From positions 1 to 64,000 of the forward strand of contig NZ_ADKM02000095.1 of assembly GCF_000178155.2 (NCBI RefSeq): DNA of 64,000 nt, read 5' to 3'. How positions within the stretch are numbered: position 1 is the first letter of the stretch; every line of letters starts with the position of its first letter. Below are positions 28,067 through 37,101 of this stretch, in pieces. Under the pieces are notes generated by a model. The model saw only the letters and a program-made list of their open reading frames with translations. It was not told where the DNA came from and did no database searches. The stretch comes from Hominimerdicola alba 8 (GTDB taxonomy: Bacteria > Bacillota > Clostridia > Oscillospirales > Ruminococcaceae). Position numbers and translations under genes: made by a program.

Positions 28067-29488
28067 TTATTCTCTGCCGTCCCAGCAGTAGGTACACAGA
28101 CCGCATTCGGGCTTGCCCACAGCCTTTACAGTGCCCTCTATCGACTGGAATTCCAGCGAAGTCAGCTTCAGTCTGCGGCATATCTCATCTCTCAGCAGTT
28201 TGCCGCGCTCGGTATTGGTATCGCTGTACTCGCTTATGTACTTAACGCCCTCAGCGCCCTCGTTCTCGTCGATTATCTGCCTTGCGATAAGTTCCAGTTC
28301 GGAGGTGCTTCTTGAGAAGTTCAGGTACTTGCACCCGTACATGATGGGCGGGCAAGCCGACCTCATATGCACTTCCTTAGCGCCGTTCTCATACAGGAAC
28401 TCGACAGTTTCCCTCATCTGAGTGCCTCTTACTATACTGTCATCGACGAACAGCAGTTTCTTGCCCTCGATGAATTCGTGTACAGGTATCAGCTTCATCT
28501 TAGCCACCCTGTTTCTCATCGACTGATTGGTAGGCATGAAACTTCTCGGCCATGTGGGAGTATACTTGATGAAAGGTCTTGCAAAAGGTATACCGCTCCT
28601 GTTGGCATAACCGATGGCGTGAGGCGTACCCGAATCAGGCACACCGCATACATAATCGACTTCGGGCAGTTTGCCGTTCTTGATGTCGTTCTCAGCCATT
28701 ATCATGCCGTTGCGTATCCTCATGCCCTCGACATTCACGCCCTCATAATTGGCGTTGGGGTAGCCGTAATAAGTCCACAGGAAAGTGCATATGCTCATTT
28801 CATCTGTGCCCTCAGCCATTATCTCATAGCCGTCCTTAGTCAGCCTGAGTATCTCGCCCGCTTTCAGTTCATGGCAGGTCTTGTAGCCCAGCTTCTGGTA
28901 AGCAAAATCCTCAAAGGAGAAGCAGTAGCCGTCCGACCTCTGCCCTATCAGTATCGGCAGTTTGCCCGCCTTGTCCCTCGCACAGATTATGCTGTTCTCG
29001 GTCATTATTACCAGCGACATAGTGCCGACTATCTTTTGCTGTGCATATCTTATGCCGTCAACGAAGCTGTCCTTCTGTGCTATAAGTGCGCCTATCAGCC
29101 CTGCCGAATTGATAGCGCCGCTGCTCATTGTTTCAAAGTTCGCACAGCCGCTCTGCAAAAGTTCCTGCGAAAGCTGTTCTGCGTTGTGTATAACGCCTAT
29201 CGAACAGACAGCGTAAAGTCCCAGTTTAGAGCGCACCATTATCGGCTGAGGGTCGGTGTCGCTTATACAGCCGATGCACACCCTGCCGCGCATCACCTCT
29301 ACATCTTTCTCGAACTTTGTTCTGAAAGGTGAGTTCTCGATGCTGTGAATGTTTCTCTGAAAACCTATCTCAGGCGCATAAGAGGTCATACCGCCTCTTC
29401 TTGTGCCCAGATGTGAATGATAATCAGTTCCGAAGAAAACGTCCTGTATACAGTCGTTCGACGAAACCGCGCCAAAAAATCCGCCCAT
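28067..29488 (-). CDS. purF: PurF-type amidophosphoribosyltransferase lacking the catalytic cysteine
   Basis: A 473-residue homologue of the enzyme that makes phosphoribosylamine from PRPP and glutamine. The transferase part is intact: KKLLFVDDSIVRGTQMRE is the PRPP loop. Cysteines corresponding to iron-sulfur ligands remain (SICTFLW, YGCKY, CGLCTYC near the end). The N-terminus reads MGGFFGAVSSNDC, where PurF has Cys as the residue exposed after Met (CGIFG or CGVFG); here it is Gly. Without that thiol the glutaminase reaction should fail, leaving ammonia as nitrogen donor or a different role. GGGAGAG precedes the ATG and no upstream start would add a cysteine. Confidence 0.85.
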   Translation of the reverse strand: MGGFFGAVSSNDCIQDVFFGTDYHSHLGTRRGGMTSYAPEIGFQRNIHSIENSPFRTKFEKDVEVMRGRVCIGCISDTDPQPIMVRSKLGLYAVCSIGVIHNAEQLSQELLQSGCANFETMSSGAINSAGLIGALIAQKDSFVDGIRYAQQKIVGTMSLVIMTENSIICARDKAGKLPILIGQRSDGYCFSFEDFAYQKLGYKTCHELKAGEILRLTKDGYEIMAEGTDEMSICTFLWTYYGYPNANYEGVNVEGMRIRNGMIMAENDIKNGKLPEVDYVCGVPDSGTPHAIGYANRSGIPFARPFIKYTPTWPRSFMPTNQSMRNRVAKMKLIPVHEFIEGKKLLFVDDSIVRGTQMRETVEFLYENGAKEVHMRSACPPIMYGCKYLNFSRSTSELELIARQIIDENEGAEGVKYISEYSDTNTERGKLLRDEICRRLKLTSLEFQSIEGTVKAVGKPECGLCTYCWDGRE

Positions 29489-29564
29489 ATATTACTCTCC
29501 CAAGAATTCTATTCATCATTTCCCGAAAAGCGAACTTCGGGAAAACTTACTTTACATAATGCCG

Positions 29565-30218
29565 TCATTCAGCCGCCGCGATATGCCTGCCGCATTCTTC
29601 GGGTGTCGCCGCCGTGAAAGCTGCCCCGCATTCAGCCGCTTCCTCCGCACTGCCGTACCCCCACAGAGCATACAGTCCGTCAATGCCGCACTGCTCTGCC
29701 CCGATGATGTCATGCTCTCTGTCGCCTATCATCAGCACTTTGCTTCTGTCAGGCTGACCCAGATTTTCCAGTACATATTCTATGACCAGCTTTTTATTGT
29801 CCCGCGTGCCGTCAACGCCCGAACCGCCGATATAGTCAAAATACTTATCCAGCCCGAACCTTTTCAGCAGACTCCTCGCAAAAGGCTCAGGCTTGCTTGT
29901 AGCCACACCGAGAGTGTATCCCTCAGCTTTCAGCCCCGCAAGAAGTTCTTCGACACCATCGAACTTCTCCGAGTTATAAAGGTCGTCCTTCGGGTACTTT
30001 TCGCGGTAGATACGCACCGCCTGCCACGCACGTTCCTCGTCCAGCCCGCAGTAGTCCATCATAGACCGCAGCAGCGGAGGTCCAAGAAACTTTTTCAGCT
30101 GAGGCGGTTCTTCCACCCCCAGCTTTGCCAGCGTGTACCGCACAGTGCTGAATATGCCCGGCGCTGTGTCCATCAGCGTGCCGTCAAGGTCAAACAGCAG
30201 AACTTTGTATCTGCTCAC
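29565..30218 (-). CDS. HAD-family phosphatase (phosphoglycolate phosphatase-like)
   Basis: A 217-residue haloacid dehalogenase-type hydrolase. LLFDLDGTLMDTAPGIFS holds the nucleophile Asp and the acid Asp; GVATSKPEPFA is motif II and VLMIGDREHDIIGAEQCG is motif IV. The cap domain lies between residues about 17 and 85. It overlaps purE by 4 bp (ATGA), so it is expressed with it. The substrate cannot be read from the sequence; a nucleotide or phosphosugar is possible. Confidence 0.85.
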   Translation of the reverse strand: MSRYKVLLFDLDGTLMDTAPGIFSTVRYTLAKLGVEEPPQLKKFLGPPLLRSMMDYCGLDEERAWQAVRIYREKYPKDDLYNSEKFDGVEELLAGLKAEGYTLGVATSKPEPFARSLLKRFGLDKYFDYIGGSGVDGTRDNKKLVIEYVLENLGQPDRSKVLMIGDREHDIIGAEQCGIDGLYALWGYGSAEEAAECGAAFTAATPEECGRHIAAAE

Positions 30219-30712
30219 AGTGCAGCCAGCTTTTCCTGAAGAGCCGCGTCCTTAGCCTTGACGCCCTCTATCATATCAGCCTTAGCCTTTTCCAGCTTTT
30301 CAGCCAGACCTTCATCGGACAGTGCAAGCATCTGTATAGCCAGTATAGCCGCATTCTTCGCGCCGTCTATGGCAACGGTGGCAACAGGTATGCCGCTCGG
30401 CATCTGTACTGTAGCCAGCAGAGCGTCAAGTCCGTCAAGATTTGAGGACTTGCAGGGAATGCCTATAACAGGCAGTGTGGTATGACCTGCTATTACGCCT
30501 GCCAGATGTGCCGCCATGCCTGCCGCACAAATTATAACGCCGAAGCCGTTATCCTTAGCCTTGTCAGCAAAATCAGCCGCCATAGCGGGAGTCCTGTGGG
30601 CGCTCATAACATGGCACTCATAAGGTACGCCGTAAGCCTTAAGTTCGGCACAAGCCTTGGATACAACAGGAAAATCGCTGTCAGAACCCATTATTACTGC
30701 GACTTTCTTCAT
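30215..30712 (-). CDS. purE: N5-carboxyaminoimidazole ribonucleotide mutase
   Basis: A 165-residue class I Pur[21 protein letters not shown] and [20 protein letters not shown] are the active-site segments, followed by [20 protein letters not shown] and PVIGIPC. The ATG at 30712 has AAGGAG upstream. It is the first gene after the promoter, leader and terminator at 30734-30972, which makes it the point of control of the cluster. Confidence 0.95.
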   Translation of the reverse strand: MKKVAVIMGSDSDFPVVSKACAELKAYGVPYECHVMSAHRTPAMAADFADKAKDNGFGVIICAAGMAAHLAGVIAGHTTLPVIGIPCKSSNLDGLDALLATVQMPSGIPVATVAIDGAKNAAILAIQMLALSDEGLAEKLEKAKADMIEGVKAKDAALQEKLAAL

Positions 30713-30937
30713 ATTTATCAAACTCCTTCCAAACCAAAAAAACTGCAACAATAGCGTTGCAGTTTCAAATTCGGTCAAACTTACTATGTGTTTTACCCAT
30801 ACAGATGTGACAAGAGTGCGCAGACACAAGACGGCAGCCGAACTCGGCACCGCCCATTGGATATGAGAATGAAAAACCGTTAGCTGTCATCATTATCCAT
30901 TCGACTCCTGTCCCGCTGCATACGCAGTCGATATTAC
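30713..30937 (-). promoter_or_regulatory. Structured leader of the purine cluster (riboswitch or attenuator candidate)
   Basis: The transcript from the promoter at 30944-30972 has about 225 nt before purE. In order it contains a stem CGAC/GTCG enclosing CTGC-GTAT-GCAG, then AGGAG, then short open frames starting at ATGGATAATG. A long hairpin follows, GGCGG-T-GCCGA with TCGGC-T-GCCGTC, and last an intrinsic terminator. A leader that ends in a terminator next to the ribosome site is the standard shape of a transcription-attenuation switch. I compared it by eye with the purine, PRPP, THF and ZTP classes and saw no match. Confidence 0.5.
30734..30765 (-). terminator. Leader terminator ahead of purE
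   Basis: On the minus strand AACTGCAAC and GTTGCAGTT pair around GCTATT and seven T follow. The ribosome site of purE begins about 8 bp later, so termination here would switch off the cluster. Confidence 0.85.
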
Positions 30938-30943
30938 ATTAAT

Positions 30944-30972
30944 ATTGTACAATATTATCGGAATAATTTCAA
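30944..30972 (-). promoter_or_regulatory. Promoter of the purine cluster
   Basis: On the minus strand TTGAAA (30967-30972) and TACAAT (30944-30949) are 17 bp apart. Confidence 0.8.
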
Positions 30973-31064
30973 CAGTTTTCCATATAGAATTTGTGAATTT
31001 ATTAAAGCGTTTTCTTGTGTAAAATCAACTATAGCGACCCATTTCAGGACACCCCGACGACATC

Positions 31065-31262
31065 TCACCTGTCCCCGCCGAAAAGTTCCCGCCTGGCAAG
31101 GTAAGCCGCTTCACCGACCTTGCCCGCACTCTTTCTGCCGCCGCACAGCCTCGCCGCCGCCGACAAGTTTTCCGTACTGACACCAGCATATCCCCGATGT
31201 CCCGCCATGTATACCACCCTCGCAGGCAGTTCCACGCCTGCAAAAAATGCCGAATTATTCAC
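31065..31262 (-). CDS. Possible small protein, unrecognised
   Basis: A 65-residue frame from a GTG preceded by AAAGGCGG: NNSAFFAGVELPARVVYMAG and HRGYAGVSTENLSAAARLCG, ending RRELFGGDR. The third codon positions are GC-rich as in real genes here, and the composition is balanced. It lies alone between the purE and rsmA promoters. A second frame of similar length overlaps it, so confidence is low. Confidence 0.3.
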   Translation of the reverse strand: MNNSAFFAGVELPARVVYMAGHRGYAGVSTENLSAAARLCGGRKSAGKVGEAAYLARRELFGGDR

Positions 31263-31366
31263 ATTTCCGCCGCCTTTCACGCCGCCGCACCACGTTTTAA
31301 TTGTGCGTAACTTGCTTAATTTCAAAAAAAGTATGTCCGTTTTATGTGAAAATATTCAAAAAAGTA

Positions 31367-31395
31367 TTGACTTAAAGAGCATGATATGCTAAAAT
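31367..31395 (+). promoter_or_regulatory. Promoter of rsmA
   Basis: TTGACT (31367-31372) and TAAAAT (31390-31395) are 17 bp apart, about 75 bp before the rsmA start. Confidence 0.75.
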
Positions 31396-31472
31396 TGTAA
31401 TATCTGTGACCGTTCTGCATTTTCAGACGGCAATTCACACCCTGTTATTTCATAAAACTACGGGAGTTAACA

Positions 31473-32333
31473 ATGGACAATCTTTCAAATATAGGCGTCA
31501 TCAAGGACGTCATGCAGCGTCACGGCTTTACGTTTTCAAAGGCGCTGGGGCAGAATTTTCTGGTAAACCCATCGGTCTGCCCGCGCATAGCCGAGATGGG
31601 CAACGCTAAAAAAGGCTTCGGTGTCATCGAGATAGGCACAGGTGTCGGCGTACTGACAAACGAACTCGCAAAGCGTGCTGACAAGGTAGTAGCCATCGAG
31701 ATAGATGACCGCCTTATCCCCGTACTTGAGGAAACGCTTGCAGAACATGACAATGTAAAGGTCATAAATGCCGATGTCATGGAGGTAGACCTGCACAAGC
31801 TGATAGAAGAGGAATTTGACGGGCTGGAGGTGGCAGTCTGCGCCAACCTGCCCTACTACATAACCTCGCCCATACTTATGATGCTTCTCGAACAGCGGCT
31901 GAGGATACGCTCGGTCACCGTAATGGTGCAGAAAGAAGCGGGCACGCGCCTCTGCGCCCCTGTTGGCACACGGGATATGGGCGCTGTCACGGTGGCGGTC
32001 AACTATTTCTCCGCACCGAAGATACTTTTCAATGTTTCGCGCGGCAGTTTCATGCCCGCGCCCAATGTTGACAGCTGTGTGGTGCGCTTCGACATAAAAG
32101 AGGACACCCCCGCAGGTGTCACCGATGAAGCGTTCTTCTTCAAGATGGTGAGAGCGGCATTCTCACAGCGCCGCAAGACTCTGGTGAACTCTGTTTCATC
32201 GGGTATGGGGCTTGACAAGGCAGCTGTCACAAAAGCTGTGGAAAACAGCGGTCTGCCCGCAGCGGTCAGACCCGAACAGCTTAAGATGGAACAGCTTGTC
32301 ACTTTCAGCGAAGAACTAAAGAAACTCGCGTAG
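31473..32333 (+). CDS. rsmA: 16S rRNA dimethyladenosine transferase
   Basis: A 286-residue methyltransferase that dimethylates two adjacent adenines near the 3' end of 16S rRNA (KsgA). FSKALGQNFLVNPSVCPRIA is the family opening; GVIEIGTGVGVLTNELAKRA is the SAM motif and VCANLPYYITSPILMMLLEQ contains the catalytic NLPY. Length is normal. It may share its transcript with spoIIE, which starts 71 bp downstream. Confidence 0.95.
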   Translation: MDNLSNIGVIKDVMQRHGFTFSKALGQNFLVNPSVCPRIAEMGNAKKGFGVIEIGTGVGVLTNELAKRADKVVAIEIDDRLIPVLEETLAEHDNVKVINADVMEVDLHKLIEEEFDGLEVAVCANLPYYITSPILMMLLEQRLRIRSVTVMVQKEAGTRLCAPVGTRDMGAVTVAVNYFSAPKILFNVSRGSFMPAPNVDSCVVRFDIKEDTPAGVTDEAFFFKMVRAAFSQRRKTLVNSVSSGMGLDKAAVTKAVENSGLPAAVRPEQLKMEQLVTFSEELKKLA

Positions 32334-32404
32334 ATACGACACTTTTCACACCCCCTGTGTGATAGGATATAAAGACAATATTCTATTTCGGGGACGTGAT
32401 AAAT

Positions 32405-34714
32405 ATGCTGCAAAAAGTAAAAACAGCGGAGAAAAAAGCAGTTCCGCAGACCAAAAGCACAAACACTGTCAGCAAGGGCAGAAAACTGAGATACAGAGTC
32501 GCAGCCTACGTCGGCGGACTGATAACAGGTCTTTCGGTGACGCTGGGTTTCCCGTCATTCATGTGCGGGGCGGCGGCATCACTGGCAGGCGGCTGTTCGG
32601 TGTACGCCTTTCTGGGGACACTGACGGCTTTCCTGTTAAATCGCGGGCTTGAAGCAGGCATAGTGCAGATATGTTCGGTGCTGGTCATCACGGCGATACA
32701 CTTCATCGACCCGTTCGGTGACCGCCGCGATGAACCGATATACCGCTCACTGGTGGTAACAGGCGTGTTCATGCTTTTTTCCTGCGTGATGACCGTTGCA
32801 GTGCCTACAGACTTCTATGTGGCTTCGATGCGCATGATAAATTCACTGCTGGCAGGCTGTACCGTGTATATCGCCATGACGGTAATGAACTCGGCGCGGC
32901 GCAGCGGCGTTTTCGACCTGACAGGCATGAACGGCGTGTTCGTCGGCATGTTTTACATAGTCGCGGTCAGCGTGCTGGCTTCGGTGAACATTTTTGCAGT
33001 AAATCCCGGCAGGGCGCTGGGCGCATTCGTGCTTTTGCAGGCGGCGAGGAAATACCGCAGCTTCGGCGGCGCTGTAGTGGGCGCACTGACAGCCTGCGGC
33101 GTTCTGGTCAGCGACCCGAGCCTTGCACGCAACACACTTCTTCTCGCGACTGCGGGGCTGATATGCGGCGCTTTCGTAAAATTCGGCAGCCTTGCCGCTG
33201 CCATGAGTTTCATGGTGTCATCATTGGTGAGCCTTGTGGCTGTGGGCGTAAACGGCGATACCTACCACATGTTCGCGGATATCGCCGCAGGTTCGCTGCT
33301 TTTCATAATGATACCGACAAGCAGGATAAGACGGCTCGGCAAGCGCATCTCAGGGTTCAGCAATACCCCTGAGATAGTCGGACAGACCACCGCCGCAAGG
33401 CTGGCGATGGCAGGGCAGACCCTCAGCGAGATACGCAAACGGCTGGACATGGTAACTGTCACTATGGACAGGAACACTGCTTCACGCACAGCAGCCGCTG
33501 AGGTAAAGAGATACCTCTGTGCCGACTGCCCGTCTTACCACATCTGCTTTGAGGAAGACTGCGGCGCTCCGACGGACTTTGCGCGCCTGCAAGCAGTCAT
33601 CGACAATGGCGGCGCGGTCACCGCTGTGATGGCTGACAAAACAGTAAAATGCTGCGACCGCCCCGCGCTGCTGGCAGAAGCCTTCAACGATATGGGCAGG
33701 CGCATTCTCGAAGACAGGTCTGAAAATATACGCATGCGCGAACTGCGCGGCATGCTGACCGACCAGCTTCTCTCAATGGAAGAGATACTTGCTGACCTCA
33801 GCTTCCGTTCATCGCGGGTGCGCTCGATAGATGCGGGGCTTTCCGCAAGGGTACGCGAACAGCTTTCTGCGATGGGCTGCAAGGGCGCAAAAGTATGCGT
33901 GTATGTCGATGAAGACCTCTGCCGCCGCGCCGATGCTTTCATAAACGGCGGATTTACAGGCGATATCGCCAAGCTGACGGCATCTGTGTCGTCACTGCTG
34001 GACTGCGATATGGGTCTGCCCGATATCACGGGCGAAGCGGGCGTGATACGCATGTCGTTTGCCGAACTGCCAGCGTACAAAGCCGATGCAGCCGTATTCT
34101 CGGCATCTGCCGGCGGCGAATATTCGGGCGACAGCAGTGATATCTTTGATGCAGGCGGCAGTGAGAAATACCTTCTGCTGTCTGACGGCATGGGAACGGG
34201 CAAACGCGCAAGGCTCGACTCGGCTTTTACCGTCAGCCTCAGCCGAAAGCTGCTGATATCAGGGCTTTCTATGACCACTGTACACCGTCTGGTCGCCTCC
34301 ATGCTGCGCGTAAAAGGCTGGGAGGAGAGTTTTGCAACGATGGACATGCTGCGCATAGACCTCTGCGGAGGGCGTGCATCTCTGCTGAAAGCGGGCGCTG
34401 TGAAAAGCTACCTCTGCCGTGACGGTTCGGTGATGCCGCTGGGCGGGACTTCTTTCCCCGCAGGCATACTTGCCGACTGCCCGCCCGATAAATGCGATGT
34501 AAAACTGTTTGACGGCGATATCATCATAATGACTTCCGACGGTGCCGACGATGACACCGCAGTATATCTCGCACAGACCGCCGCCGATACAGATATCATC
34601 GACATGGACGAACTGGTGCAGCGGTTGGGCAGCATAGCCATCTCGCGCAGGCAGGGCGCACACGCCGATGACCTCACGATAATGGCAGCACGCATGTCGC
34701 TCCGCCGCGAATAG
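32405..34714 (+). CDS. spoIIE: Stage II sporulation protein E, membrane PP2C phosphatase
   Basis: A 769-residue protein. The N-terminal half holds about ten membrane segments (residues about 30-310). A central region follows with two cysteine pairs (RYLCADCPSYHICFEEDCGA). The C-terminal PP2C domain shows KYLLLSDGMGTGKRARLDSA and IIIMTSDGADDDTAVYL with the metal-binding aspartates. In spore formers this enzyme dephosphorylates SpoIIAA to activate sigma-F in the forespore. The GTG at 32396 is rejected in favour of the ATG at 32405, which has GGGGAC upstream. Nothing suggests decay. Confidence 0.9.
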   Translation: MLQKVKTAEKKAVPQTKSTNTVSKGRKLRYRVAAYVGGLITGLSVTLGFPSFMCGAAASLAGGCSVYAFLGTLTAFLLNRGLEAGIVQICSVLVITAIHFIDPFGDRRDEPIYRSLVVTGVFMLFSCVMTVAVPTDFYVASMRMINSLLAGCTVYIAMTVMNSARRSGVFDLTGMNGVFVGMFYIVAVSVLASVNIFAVNPGRALGAFVLLQAARKYRSFGGAVVGALTACGVLVSDPSLARNTLLLATAGLICGAFVKFGSLAAAMSFMVSSLVSLVAVGVNGDTYHMFADIAAGSLLFIMIPTSRIRRLGKRISGFSNTPEIVGQTTAARLAMAGQTLSEIRKRLDMVTVTMDRNTASRTAAAEVKRYLCADCPSYHICFEEDCGAPTDFARLQAVIDNGGAVTAVMADKTVKCCDRPALLAEAFNDMGRRILEDRSENIRMRELRGMLTDQLLSMEEILADLSFRSSRVRSIDAGLSARVREQLSAMGCKGAKVCVYVDEDLCRRADAFINGGFTGDIAKLTASVSSLLDCDMGLPDITGEAGVIRMSFAELPAYKADAAVFSASAGGEYSGDSSDIFDAGGSEKYLLLSDGMGTGKRARLDSAFTVSLSRKLLISGLSMTTVHRLVASMLRVKGWEESFATMDMLRIDLCGGRASLLKAGAVKSYLCRDGSVMPLGGTSFPAGILADCPPDKCDVKLFDGDIIIMTSDGADDDTAVYLAQTAADTDIIDMDELVQRLGSIAISRRQGAHADDLTIMAARMSLRRE

Positions 34715-34830
34715 TCAGAATATATAAAAGAACCCTGAATAAATAGTATAATTTTTAAAAGTTAGATATACAATTCCACCAAAGCGGTGACTAAAAATAT
34801 GTAAGAAGTTGAAAATAATTACTAAACCCC

Positions 34831-34859
34831 TTGAAAAACTATTAAAAAAGAGTTAAAAT
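34831..34859 (+). promoter_or_regulatory. Promoter of the glycogen operon
   Basis: TTGAAA (34831-34836) and TAAAAT (34854-34859) are 17 bp apart in an AT-rich stretch. The leader to glgB is about 160 nt. Confidence 0.7.
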
Positions 34860-34891
34860 AAGAGTATTAAAAAGGCATAATTATGTCATAT

Positions 34892-34940
34892 ACCAAACAC
34901 CAAAGCTGTGTCTGACGCTGAAAGGTCACAGCGGTCTTTT
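34892..34940 (+). terminator. Hairpin in the glgB leader, possible attenuator
   Basis: ACC and GCTGTG pair with CACAGC and GGT, followed by CTTTT. The T run is short, so this could be a weak terminator or a stabilising leader structure. No riboswitch class was recognised in the stretch 34715-35026. Confidence 0.45.
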
Positions 34941-35026
34941 GCCGTTTATCTTGCGGCAGTGTTCGGTATAACAGCACAAGCTGACGGCATATTTTCCCTG
35001 TTCACTGTAAGGAGGCAAGCGTTTTC

Positions 35027-37018
35027 ATGGATAAGATACCTCAGGGATATGAGATACCCCTTTACCTTTTCCACAACGGCACCAATATGGAAACTTACCG
35101 TTTTCTTGGCTGTCACAAGGGCGAAAAGGACGGTAAGAAAGGTCATTATTTCAGGGTCTGGGCGGCTAAAGCCAAAGCCGTTTCACTGGTCGGTGACTTC
35201 AACGGCTGGGACGATGACAAGACCCCGATGGAAAAGATAGCCGACTCGGAAGTATGGGAAACTTTCGTTGAGGGCTTAAAGACTTTCGATACATACAAAT
35301 TCTGCATAGACGGCTGTGACGGCAAGCGCCATTACAAAGCCGACCCCTACGGCACTCATATGGAATTGAAGCCCCAGACAGGCTCTAAGATATTCGATAT
35401 CGAAGGCTATGAGTGGAAGGATAAAAAGTGGCAGGAGGCACGCAAGACCAAAGATGTCTACAACTGCCCGATGAATATTTACGAAGTACACCTCAATTCG
35501 TGGAAAAGCTGTGATGACGGCGTGTACTATTCCTATACAAAGTTCGCTAAGGCGATAATCCCCTATCTTAAGGAGATGGGCTATACCCACATCGAATTCA
35601 TGCCGCTGGCAGAATTCCCGTTTGACGGTTCGTGGGGCTATCAGGGTATAGGCTACTACGCCCCCACATCGCGTTTCGGCACGCCGCATGAGTTCATGGA
35701 GATGATAGACCTGTTCCATCAGGCTGAGATATCTGTCATTCTCGACTGGGTGCCTGCACACTTCCCGCGTGATGAGGCGGGTCTGTTTGAGTTTGACGGC
35801 GGCGCTTCCTACGAATACGCTGACCCGAAGAAGAGGGATCATCTCGCGTGGGGCACAAGGGTGTTCGACTATGGCAGGAACGAGGTCAAGAGTTTCCTTA
35901 TCTCCAACGCACTCTACTGGATAGAACAGTACCATATAGACGGTCTGCGCGTTGATGCAGTGGCTTCGATGCTGTACCTCGACTATGACAGGCGTGACGG
36001 CGAGTGGACACCGAACATCTACGGCGGACACGAGAACCTCGAAGCTGTGCAGTTTTTGCGCGACCTGAATACCGCTGTGTTCTCAAGGTGCCCAACTGTG
36101 CTGATGATAGCTGAGGAATCCACCGCATGGCCGATGGTCACAAAGCCGGTCACAGACGGCGGTCTGGGCTTCAACTTCAAGTGGAACATGGGCTGGATGA
36201 ACGACATGCTCAAATATATGAGTTATGACCCCATCGACAGGGCGTTCCACCACGATATGCTGACATTCTCGTTCTTCTACGCATTTTCCGAGAATTTCGT
36301 ACTCCCCATCTCACATGATGAGGTGGTACACGGCAAGGCTTCACTGGTGAACAAGATGTACGGCGGCGATGTGGATAAAAAGTTCGAGCAGTGCAAGCTG
36401 TTCAACGCATATATGATGGCGCATCCCGGCAAAAAGCTGATGTTCATGGGCACTGAGTTCGCGCAGTTCCGCGAGTGGGACTATGAGAACGGTCTGGAGT
36501 GGTTTTTGGTCGATGAGTACGAGAACCACCGCAACTATCAGGCATTCTCAAAACGGCTCAACCATTTCTATCTCGACCACCCGCAGTTCTGGCAGAAGGA
36601 CTTTGACTGGTCGGGCTTCAGCTGGATAGCGAATGACGACTTCCGACAGAGCATAATAATCTTCCGCAGATTTGACAAAGATGCCAACGAGGTGATCGTG
36701 CTGTGCAACTTCGTGCCTGTAGAAAGAAAAAGCTACTGCTTCGGCGTGCCTTACAAGGGCAGATATACTGAGGTATTCAACTCGGCATCGCCCGACGGCG
36801 CACCGATGACAAACGGCACCGTGAAGTCGCAGGACGTTCCGATGCACAATTTCAGTCAGTCCGTCTGCATAGATATACCGCCTTTCGCCTGCTTGTATTT
36901 TGAGGTGAAAAAGGACGAAGAAAAGCCTGACAGCGTAAAGAAGTCGGACGAAGAGAAAAAGTCTGCCGACAATAAAAAGTCAGCGGCAGACCAAAAGGCT
37001 GAAACAGCCGAAGAATAA
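35027..37018 (+). CDS. glgB: 1,4-alpha-glucan branching enzyme
   Basis: A 663-residue GH13 enzyme that adds alpha-1,6 branches to glycogen. An N-terminal CBM48-like domain (YFRVWAAKAKAVSLVGDFNG) is followed by the catalytic barrel. HIDGLRVDAVASMLYLDYDR carries the nucleophile Asp, VLMIAEESTAWP the acid Glu, and LPISHDEVVHGKASL the third carboxylate region. The last 35 or so residues are a lysine-glutamate tail with repeated K, D, E, S and A, unusual for GlgB. GGAGGCAAGCG precedes the ATG. It is first in the operon glgB-glgC-glgD. Confidence 0.95.
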   Translation: MDKIPQGYEIPLYLFHNGTNMETYRFLGCHKGEKDGKKGHYFRVWAAKAKAVSLVGDFNGWDDDKTPMEKIADSEVWETFVEGLKTFDTYKFCIDGCDGKRHYKADPYGTHMELKPQTGSKIFDIEGYEWKDKKWQEARKTKDVYNCPMNIYEVHLNSWKSCDDGVYYSYTKFAKAIIPYLKEMGYTHIEFMPLAEFPFDGSWGYQGIGYYAPTSRFGTPHEFMEMIDLFHQAEISVILDWVPAHFPRDEAGLFEFDGGASYEYADPKKRDHLAWGTRVFDYGRNEVKSFLISNALYWIEQYHIDGLRVDAVASMLYLDYDRRDGEWTPNIYGGHENLEAVQFLRDLNTAVFSRCPTVLMIAEESTAWPMVTKPVTDGGLGFNFKWNMGWMNDMLKYMSYDPIDRAFHHDMLTFSFFYAFSENFVLPISHDEVVHGKASLVNKMYGGDVDKKFEQCKLFNAYMMAHPGKKLMFMGTEFAQFREWDYENGLEWFLVDEYENHRNYQAFSKRLNHFYLDHPQFWQKDFDWSGFSWIANDDFRQSIIIFRRFDKDANEVIVLCNFVPVERKSYCFGVPYKGRYTEVFNSASPDGAPMTNGTVKSQDVPMHNFSQSVCIDIPPFACLYFEVKKDEEKPDSVKKSDEEKKSADNKKSAADQKAETAEE

Positions 37019-37101
37019 AGACAACTCACACCCCCGCACCGATAACGGCGGGGCGTGAAGAAATATAGTAAGAAAATAATAATTTGGTGGGTGAAAATTT
37101 T

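Noticed and set aside
30713-30937. Known purine-type, THF or ZTP riboswitch in the purE leader
   Set aside because: Their conserved cores were not found by eye; only a general attenuator shape remains.
34908-35240. 110-residue frame overlapping the start of glgB
   Set aside because: Shadow of the leader and glgB; no ribosome site, and glgB has clear homology from 35027.
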